Positions 58,563 through 64,000 of a DNA stretch of 64,000 nt are shown one piece after another; the stretch's first letter is position 1; the number at the start of each line of letters is the position of its first letter. Under the pieces are notes generated by a model. The model was given only the letters and a program-made list of their open reading frames with translations. It was not told where the DNA came from and did no database searches. Position numbers and translations under genes: made by a program. The DNA is from Streptomyces sp. NBC_00510 (lineage in GTDB: Bacteria; Actinomycetota; Actinomycetes; Streptomycetales; Streptomycetaceae), in contig CP107851.1 in the NCBI GenBank assembly GCA_036013505.1, positions 3,038,001 to 3,102,000 on the forward strand, in the 5' to 3' direction.

Positions 58563-60512
58563 TCAGTCCCGCCGGTGCCCGGGCAGCGCCGGGGGCTCGC
58601 CGCGGACCTCCCGCCAGTGGTCGAAGGCGTACTCCAGGACGCCCTCGCCGCTGGTCAGGGAGGGCAGTCGGCGTTCCAGGGCGTGCACCTGCGCCGCGGG
58701 GACGTCGCCCTCGACGACGTACGACGCACCTTGAGGCGCCGAGGTGCGCGGTACCGCGCGCAACCGGGCGAGGACGGGCAGCACCCGGGCGTAGGCCTGC
58801 TCGGGGAGGTCGAGGGTGAAGCGGTGGACCGGCTCGCAGACGACCGTGCCCGCCCGTTCCAGCGCGCGCATCAGCACCACCGGGGTGAGGCCCCGGAAGT
58901 CGCCCGCGGTGCTCGACATGCTCTTGTCGAACACCGCGTGCGCGTGGCTCTGCCGCGCGGCGTAACCCGAGTGCGTCATGGTGACCGTGCAGTCGACGAC
59001 CCGCCAGCCGTACAGGCCGTGCCGCAGCGTCTCGGTGACGGTCTCCTCGACGGCCCGGATGAACGCGTAGGGCATGGAGCCGAGTTCGACCTCCAGCCCG
59101 AACGCCACCCCGCTGCCCGCCGGTGCCGGGTCGACGCGCAGTCCCACGGTCGCCAGGAAGGGGTTGGAGGCGGTGTGGATGACCTCGGCGGCCGCGCCCG
59201 TGCCCACCGGCCGCTCGATGTGGATCGTCGTGGTCTCCTCGAAGGTCACCTCGACGCCGAAGTCGTCCGCCAGCGTCGCCTGTACGACCTCCTTCTGCAC
59301 CTCCCCGTAGAGGGAGACGGCGATCTCCTGCCGCACGTCGTCCAGCCGCAGGTCGATCAGCGGGTCCTGTTCGGCGAGCCGGGTGAGCGCCACGTGCAGC
59401 GCGCCCGCGTCCGCCGGCCGGCGGGGCACGACGACCGTCTCCAGCGTGGGCGGCGCGAAGTGCCGGTCCGCGCCGGGGGCCGTACGGTGCGGCTCGCCGA
59501 TCGCGTCGCCGACGCGGATCCCGCCGAGCCCCCAGAGCCTGCCGATCTGCCCCGCGGAGACCGCCTCCCCGGGCGTGTCCACGCCGCGCTCGAACACGCT
59601 GACCGCGGTGACCTTGCCCTCCTCCCCGGCACCGTGCGTCAGGCGGTCGCGTACGCGGACGGTCCCCGAGAACATCCGTACGTGGGCGATCTTCTCGCCC
59701 GCGGGGCCGCGTTCGATCTTGAAGACGGTGCCGGAGACCGGGCCGTCCGCGCTGCCCGCGGCGACGGGGAGCAGTTCCGCGACCCCCTGGACCAGGGCGT
59801 CCACCCCGGCGCCGGTGACGGCCGAGCCGAAGTACACCGGATGGACCAGCGCCCCGCGCGTCTGGGCGGCGAGGGCCGCCCGCAGCCGCGGGTGGGACGG
59901 CGCCGTCCCGTCCGCGACGTAGCCGGCCAGGAGTTCCTCGTCCCGCACGGACAGGACGTCCAGCAGCCGGGTGGCGAACCCGGTGTCGTCCGGACCGTAC
60001 GGCGTGGAGCGCGCGTCCCGGGTGCCGAGGCCCTCGACGCGGCCCATGGCCACGCAGGCCGGGCTGAGCCGCTCCGCGACGGCGCGCAGCACTTCGGCGT
60101 CCCGGGCGCCGGAACGGTCCGTCTTGTTGACGAAGAGCAGGGTGGGGATGCGCAGCCGGCGCAGCGTCCGCATCAGCACGCGGGTCTGCGCCTGCACGCC
60201 CTCCACCGCCGACACCACGAGCACGGCGCCGTCGAGGACGCCGAGCGCCCGTTCCACCTCCGCGATGAAGTCCGGGTGGCCGGGGGTGTCGATGAGGTTG
60301 ACGGTGATGTCGTCGCCGATCGCGAACGAGGCGACGGCGGACCTGATGGTGATGCCCCGCGCCCGTTCCAGGGCCAGGGTGTCGGTCTGGGTGCTGCCGT
60401 CGTCGACGCTGCCGAGCGTGTCGATGACGCCGGCGGTGTGCAGCAGCCGCTCGGTCAGGCTGGTCTTCCCGGCGTCAACATGCGCCAGGATCCCCAGGTT
60501 GAGCACGTGCAT
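58563..60512 (-). CDS. Ribosomal-protection GTPase, TetM/OtrA-like (tetracycline resistance family)
   Basis: An EF-G paralogue that dislodges tetracycline from the ribosome in this family. The 649-residue protein has G1 LAHVDAGKTSLTERLL (~9-24), the switch I end RGITIRSA, G3 DTPGHPDF, G4 VNKTDRSG, and EF-G domains II-V. Length fits TetM/OtrA (~640-660) rather than EF-G (~700). LERARGITI and DFIAEVERALGVLDGAVLVVSAVEGVQAQT are RPP-like. It may provide intrinsic tetracycline tolerance; the actual drug profile cannot be read from sequence. ATG 60512, with GGAGG 12 bases upstream, lies inside an upstream leader ORF. Confidence 0.9.
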   Translation of the reverse strand: MHVLNLGILAHVDAGKTSLTERLLHTAGVIDTLGSVDDGSTQTDTLALERARGITIRSAVASFAIGDDITVNLIDTPGHPDFIAEVERALGVLDGAVLVVSAVEGVQAQTRVLMRTLRRLRIPTLLFVNKTDRSGARDAEVLRAVAERLSPACVAMGRVEGLGTRDARSTPYGPDDTGFATRLLDVLSVRDEELLAGYVADGTAPSHPRLRAALAAQTRGALVHPVYFGSAVTGAGVDALVQGVAELLPVAAGSADGPVSGTVFKIERGPAGEKIAHVRMFSGTVRVRDRLTHGAGEEGKVTAVSVFERGVDTPGEAVSAGQIGRLWGLGGIRVGDAIGEPHRTAPGADRHFAPPTLETVVVPRRPADAGALHVALTRLAEQDPLIDLRLDDVRQEIAVSLYGEVQKEVVQATLADDFGVEVTFEETTTIHIERPVGTGAAAEVIHTASNPFLATVGLRVDPAPAGSGVAFGLEVELGSMPYAFIRAVEETVTETLRHGLYGWRVVDCTVTMTHSGYAARQSHAHAVFDKSMSSTAGDFRGLTPVVLMRALERAGTVVCEPVHRFTLDLPEQAYARVLPVLARLRAVPRTSAPQGASYVVEGDVPAAQVHALERRLPSLTSGEGVLEYAFDHWREVRGEPPALPGHRRD

Positions 60513-60576
60513 GGAATGCCATGTCCTCCGAATAGGCGATGAATTCGGGCTGGGTGGACATGTGCAGTCCCCGCAT
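60475..60576 (-). CDS. 33-codon leader ORF overlapping the ribosomal-protection gene start
   Basis: Starts at ATG 60576 with GGGGAG eight bases before it and encodes MRGLHMSTQPEFIAYSEDMA then FHARAQPGDPGAC. It ends inside the ribosomal-protection coding region, overlapping its start by 38 bases in another frame. Ribosome-protection genes such as tetM are controlled by leader peptides and attenuation, so drug-slowed ribosomes on this ORF could alter initiation downstream. Its expression is not shown. Confidence 0.45.
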   Translation of the reverse strand: MRGLHMSTQPEFIAYSEDMAFHARAQPGDPGAC

Positions 60577-60626
60577 GATCACGACTCCCCGGTGGATGGC
60601 CTGTGGTCCTGGCAGTGCAGCAGAGG

Positions 60627-60676
60627 CCGCCGGCCGGGGCAACCGGATTACCCCCGGCCGCCGGCCGGCCGGCGGC
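60627..60676 (-). terminator. GC-rich hairpin between the alcohol dehydrogenase and the ribosomal-protection leader
   Basis: GCCGCCGGCCGG (60627-60638) can pair with CCGGCCGGCGGC (60665-60676). An alternative pairing with CCCCGGCCG nearer the loop is possible. It is about 12 bases after the adh stop and ends 51 bases before the leader ORF, so it may end adh transcription or attenuate the next unit. Confidence 0.55.
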
Positions 60677-60687
60677 ACCCGGGCGGC

Positions 60688-61701
60688 TCAGGGGACGAGG
60701 ACCATGCGGAAGCGCGCGGCGCCGGACATCATGCGGGCGAACGCCTCGTTGACCTCCTCCAGCGGCACCGTCTCGGTCATCGGGCGGATCCCCGCGAGCG
60801 CGCTGAAGTTCATCGTGTGCTCGACGTCGCGCGAGGTGCCGGAGGGGTGGCCGACGACCGAACGGGACGACAGGATCAGCTGGGCCGGGGTGATCGGCAG
60901 CGGCTCGGAGTCGATCCCGATGACGATCAGCTGGCCGCGCGGCTGGAGACCCTCGACACCGGCCGCCATGGCCTGGGAGTTGGAGGCCGTGGCGAGCACC
61001 GCGGTGGCCCCGCCGAGGGCCTGGAGTTCCTTGGCCGGGTCGTTGGCGGAACTGTCGATGTAGTGGTGGGCGCCGAGCTCCATCGCCAGGGCCCGCTTGT
61101 CCTCCCCTCGCGCGACGGCGACCGTCTCGAAGCCGAACTTGGCCGCGTACTGCACCGCCAGGTGGCCGAGGCCGCCGATGCCGATCACCGCGACGAGGTC
61201 GCCGGGCCGGGCGGAGCTCTTCTTGAAGGCGTTGTACGTGGTGACGCCGGCGCAGCCGAGGGGGGCGGCATCGACCGCGGTCAGCCCGTCGGGGATCCGG
61301 GCCAGCGCGTTGACCGGCGCGACCATGTGCGTGGCGTAGCCGCCCTCGTACGCCCAGCCGGGCACCTGCAGGTTCCGGCAGTCGATGAAGTCGCCCTCGC
61401 GGCAGGGCGGGCAGTGCCCGCAGTGCCCGCCGAACCAGCCGACCTCCACGCGGTCGCCCACCGTCCAGTGCCGCACGCCCTCACCGAGGGCGTCGATGCG
61501 CCCGGCGACCTCGTGGCCGGCGACCAGGGGGAAGGTGATGTGGGGGAAGGCGTTGTGCACGAAGCCGGCGTCACTGTGGCAGACGCCCGACGCCTCGACG
61601 GCGATCCGGACGTGGCCGGGGCCGGGCTCCGGCAGCGCGCGCTCGACGATTTCGAATGGTCCGCCCGGTTCTGCGACCTGGGCCACCCGCATGGAGTTCA
61701 T
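60688..61701 (-). CDS. Zinc-dependent alcohol dehydrogenase
   Basis: A 337-residue MDR-family alcohol dehydrogenase. VCHSDAGF and AGHEVAGRIDALG hold catalytic zinc ligands. The structural zinc set is HCGHCPPCREGDFIDC with four Cys. AVIGIGGLGHLAVQYAAKFG is the NAD(P) Rossmann motif. Highest similarity in feel is to AdhA/propanol-preferring and cinnamyl-type enzymes; substrate unknown. ATG 61701 (MNSMRVAQVAEPGG) was chosen; the second ATG at 61692 is possible. No strong SD. It is divergent from the PPOX gene with 145 bp between. Confidence 0.92.
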   Translation of the reverse strand: MNSMRVAQVAEPGGPFEIVERALPEPGPGHVRIAVEASGVCHSDAGFVHNAFPHITFPLVAGHEVAGRIDALGEGVRHWTVGDRVEVGWFGGHCGHCPPCREGDFIDCRNLQVPGWAYEGGYATHMVAPVNALARIPDGLTAVDAAPLGCAGVTTYNAFKKSSARPGDLVAVIGIGGLGHLAVQYAAKFGFETVAVARGEDKRALAMELGAHHYIDSSANDPAKELQALGGATAVLATASNSQAMAAGVEGLQPRGQLIVIGIDSEPLPITPAQLILSSRSVVGHPSGTSRDVEHTMNFSALAGIRPMTETVPLEEVNEAFARMMSGAARFRMVLVP

Positions 61702-61846
61702 GGCCGTCCGGTGTGTGAGGGGTTGCGGCGCGTAGCGCCCTTCCCACCCATCGTGACCCCGGGGGCGTGATTTCTCGCGCCGAACACCGGTCGCCGGGCC
61801 GCCGGGCGGGGAGCGTAGGCTGCGCCCAGCCGACCGAGGGATCATC

Positions 61847-62239
61847 GTGAAACTACCCGCCGACCTGCTCGACCTGCTGCACCGCCCGAGCCTGTGCTTC
61901 CTGGCGACCACCATGCCGGACGGCTCGCCGCAGCTGACCCAGACGTGGGTCGACACGGACGGCGAGCGTGTGCTCGTCAACAGTGTCCAGAGCCATGTGA
62001 AGACGCGGAACATCGCGCGGGACCCGCGGGTGGCCGTCGCCGTCTCCGATCCGGACGACCCGTCCCGCTACTTCCAGGTCCGCGGGCGCGTGCGCGAGGT
62101 GACCACGGAGGGCGCGGCCGACCACATCGAGAAGCTCTCGCACCGGTACACCGGCGGCCCCTACCCCTGGTACGGCGGCCGTGACCAGGTGCGCGTGGTC
62201 TTCGTGATCGAGGCCGAGAGCATCAGCGGCACGGCGTGA
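61847..62239 (+). CDS. PPOX-class F420-dependent oxidoreductase family protein
   Basis: A 130-residue split beta-barrel flavin/F420-binding protein. FLATTMPDGSPQLTQTWVDTDGERVLVNS, KTRNIARDPRVAVAVSDPDD and YFQVRGRVREVT are hallmark segments of the PPOX F420 family. Such proteins reduce or bind deazaflavin F420 or biliverdin-like ligands. GTG 61847 start, with little SD. Ends just before a bidirectional hairpin shared with the AidB-like gene. Confidence 0.9.
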   Translation: MKLPADLLDLLHRPSLCFLATTMPDGSPQLTQTWVDTDGERVLVNSVQSHVKTRNIARDPRVAVAVSDPDDPSRYFQVRGRVREVTTEGAADHIEKLSHRYTGGPYPWYGGRDQVRVVFVIEAESISGTA

Positions 62240-62246
62240 CCGCAGC

Positions 62247-62279
62247 GGGTCCGCGACCGCGGCAGGCGGCCGCGGACCC
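62247..62279. terminator. Bidirectional hairpin between PPOX and AidB-like genes
   Basis: A 9-bp outer stem (62247-62255 with 62271-62279), extended by CCGC/GCGG inside after one mismatch; five-base loop. Seven bases after the PPOX stop and eight before the AidB-like stop. Confidence 0.8.
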
Positions 62280-62287
62280 CGGCCCGT

Positions 62288-63961
62288 TCAGCCCGTGGCG
62301 CCGGGCACGCGCTCGATGACGGCGGCCAGGTCCGTCCCGGCCGGGAGGGTGCCGAAGGCCAGGCCCCGGTCGCCGGCCAGGCGGGAGGCGCAGAAGGCGT
62401 CCGCGACCGGTGCCGGCGCGTACCGGACGAGCAGCGAACCCTGCAGCACCAGCGCCAGGCGCTCGACCAGACGGCGGGCCCGCAGCGGGGCGTCCTCGGT
62501 GGGCACCAGTTCCCCGCGCACCTGGCGCCACGCCTCGTCGAGGCGGGCGTCGCCGCCCGAGGCGGCCTCGACCTCGGCGCGGAAGGCCTCGAGGGAGTCC
62601 GGCTCACGGGTCAGGGCGCGCAGCACGTCGAGGGCGTTGACGTTGCCCGAGCCCTCCCAGATGCCGTTCAGCGGGGCCTCGCGGTAGAGCCGGGGCATGC
62701 CGGAGGCCTCGTCGTAGCCGTTGCCGCCCAGGCACTCCAGGGCCTCCGCGACCGCCGCGGGCTGCCGCTTGCACACCCAGTACTTGCCGACCGCGGTGGC
62801 CAGCCGCAGGAAGGCCCGCTCCTGCGCGTCCCCGCGGCGGGCCCGGTCGACCGCTCCGGCGACGCGCAGCGCGAGGGTGGTGGCGGCCTCGGACTCCAGG
62901 CCCAGGTCGGCGATGACGTTGCGCATCAGGGGCTGGTCGATCAGCCGGGCTCCGAACACCGAGCGGTGGCGCGCGTGGTGGGCGGCCTGCGCGAGCGCGG
63001 CACGGGTGCCGGAGGCGGAGCCGAGGATGCAGTCCAGCCGCGTCATGGTGACCATCTCGATGATCGTCCGTACGCCCTGGCCCTCGGGACCGACCAGCCA
63101 GGCCACGGTGTCGTCGAACTCGGGCTCGCTGCTGGCGTTGCTGCGGTTGCCGAGCTTGTCCTTCAGCCGCTGGATGCGGAAGGTGTTGCGGCTGCCGTCC
63201 GGCAGCACCCTGGGCACCAGGAAGCAGGACAGGCCCGCGGGGGCCTGGGCCAGCACGAGGAACAGGTCGTTCATGGGCGCGCTGGTGAACCACTTGTGCC
63301 CGCGCAGCCGCCAGGTGCCGTCCGGCTGCTCGACGGCGGTGGTGGTGTTCGCCCGTACGTCGGTGCCGCCCTGCTTCTCGGTCATCCCCATGCCCGCCAG
63401 GAGCCCGCGCTTGCCGGCGGGGGCGCGCAGTCCGGGGTCGTAGACGCGGCTGGTGAGCAGCGGCTCGTACACCGCCGCCAGGTCCGGCGCGGCACGCAGC
63501 GCGGGGACGACGGCGTAGGTCATGGACACCGGGCAGCCGTGGCCGGCCTCGGCGGTGCTCCACACCATGAAGCCGGCCGCGCGGGCCACGTGCGCGCCGG
63601 GCCGGTCGTCGGCCCAGGGTGCGCCGGCGAGGCCCTCGGCGAGGGCGACCTCCATGAGCGCGTGGTAGGAGGGGTGGAAGTCCACCTCGTCGACGCGGTT
63701 GCCGTACCGGTCGTGGGTGCGCAGCACCGGCTCGTACCGGTTGGCCTCCTCGGCCCAGCGCTGCACCTGCTCCGATCCGGCGAGCCGGCCCAGCCGGTGC
63801 AGGTCGTCGACGTACCAGCCGGCTCCCTCGCGGCGTACGCCCTCCAGCAGCACGTCGTCGTCGGCGACGTCGTGGCCGACCAGCGGCGGGGCCTGGTTGG
63901 TCACCTCGTGCGTGCGCGCGGTGGGGTTGCTGCGCGGCGCGGCATCTGCGATCGCGGTCAT
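62288..63961 (-). CDS. AidB-like acyl-CoA dehydrogenase
   Basis: A 557-residue flavoprotein. The N-terminus ARTHEVTNQAPPLVGHDVADDD is characteristic of AidB, which in E. coli is induced with ada and protects DNA from alkylation. FAD signatures are AGMGMTEKQGGTDVRANTT and LRGHKWFTSAPMND. The C-terminal domain has VFGARLIDQPLMRNVIADLGLE, ALECLGGNGYDEASGMPRLYREAPLNGIWEGSGNVNALDVLRAL. Length fits AidB (541) with its extra C-terminal helical domain. ATG 63961 start. It is ~33 kb from the ada-alkA-ogt genes. DNA-protective role is inferred; a simple acyl-CoA oxidation role is also possible. Confidence 0.9.
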   Translation of the reverse strand: MTAIADAAPRSNPTARTHEVTNQAPPLVGHDVADDDVLLEGVRREGAGWYVDDLHRLGRLAGSEQVQRWAEEANRYEPVLRTHDRYGNRVDEVDFHPSYHALMEVALAEGLAGAPWADDRPGAHVARAAGFMVWSTAEAGHGCPVSMTYAVVPALRAAPDLAAVYEPLLTSRVYDPGLRAPAGKRGLLAGMGMTEKQGGTDVRANTTTAVEQPDGTWRLRGHKWFTSAPMNDLFLVLAQAPAGLSCFLVPRVLPDGSRNTFRIQRLKDKLGNRSNASSEPEFDDTVAWLVGPEGQGVRTIIEMVTMTRLDCILGSASGTRAALAQAAHHARHRSVFGARLIDQPLMRNVIADLGLESEAATTLALRVAGAVDRARRGDAQERAFLRLATAVGKYWVCKRQPAAVAEALECLGGNGYDEASGMPRLYREAPLNGIWEGSGNVNALDVLRALTREPDSLEAFRAEVEAASGGDARLDEAWRQVRGELVPTEDAPLRARRLVERLALVLQGSLLVRYAPAPVADAFCASRLAGDRGLAFGTLPAGTDLAAVIERVPGATG

Positions 63962-64000
63962 GGCAGTCGGGCCCTTCGTGGTCGTGGGGAGTCAGACGGC

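Overview
The window is high-GC actinobacterial chromosome. Third codon positions are almost always G or C, GTG starts are common, and Shine-Dalgarno motifs look like GGAGG. Gene content and order match a core chromosomal arm of Streptomyces. From memory, much of it is collinear with the S. coelicolor stretch that carries hemE, fadAB, dxs, xylFGH/rok7B7, the ngcEFG-type transporter, aconitase and the Pnkp/Hen1 RNA-repair pair. I see no insertion sequence, phage, CRISPR array, tRNA or rRNA.

Layout. 1-7.5 kb: 5' part of hemE (minus), a DUF3000 protein, a LuxR-type response regulator, an RNase D and the fatty-acid beta-oxidation pair fadA-fadB. 7.5-14.2 kb: minus-strand envelope genes (SPFH protein coupled to an NlpC/P60-like peptidoglycan hydrolase, DsbA-like protein, membrane glycosyltransferase, amino-acid permease) and a small NYN-type nuclease. 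14.3-24.7 kb: dxs, then two sugar ABC transporters flanking a ROK regulator, namely xylF-xylG-xylH and an ngcEFG-like chitobiose/GlcNAc system. 25-28.9 kb: aconitase with a dense control region, and a PEP-mutase/isocitrate-lyase family protein. 28.9-32.5 kb: a frameshifted ada-alkA fusion, ogt, and a MurA paralogue carrying an N-terminal XRE DNA-binding domain. 32.6-38.7 kb: a helical-repeat protein, an Hsp90-family chaperone coupled to a 970-residue TPR protein, and a remnant of an ECF sigma factor. 38.8-45.9 kb: a six-gene cluster whose members fit CoA-dependent 2-aminobenzoate (anthranilate) degradation, with a PaaX-family regulator. 46-48.4 kb: ornithine carbamoyltransferase and arginine deiminase. 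48.4-54.4 kb: Pnkp-Hen1 RNA repair, homocysteine methyltransferase and an LLM-class oxidoreductase. 54.5-64 kb: mixed genes, including a MazG-like hydrolase, an AAA ATPase, a secreted esterase, a TetM/OtrA-like ribosomal-protection GTPase with an upstream leader ORF, a zinc alcohol dehydrogenase, a PPOX-fold protein and an AidB-like acyl-CoA dehydrogenase.

How it fits together. Carbon catabolism and its control dominate. A candidate DasR element lies at the ngcE-like promoter, a Rok7B7-like motif lies at the xylF promoter, and the aconitase promoter carries tandem iron-box-like sequences plus an 18-bp MarR-type palindrome. In the anthranilate cluster the two outward promoters share a TGAC-N4-GTCA palindrome that overlaps the predicted -35 elements, a good candidate operator for the cluster's PaaX regulator. 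Nucleic-acid repair is the second theme: ada/alkA/ogt for alkylated DNA, Pnkp/Hen1 for broken RNA, and AidB.

The items most worth a second look are the shared operator in the anthranilate cluster, the XRE-MurA fusion with a palindrome over its likely leaderless promoter, the Hsp90-TPR pair, the aconitase promoter, and the leader ORF on the ribosomal-protection gene.
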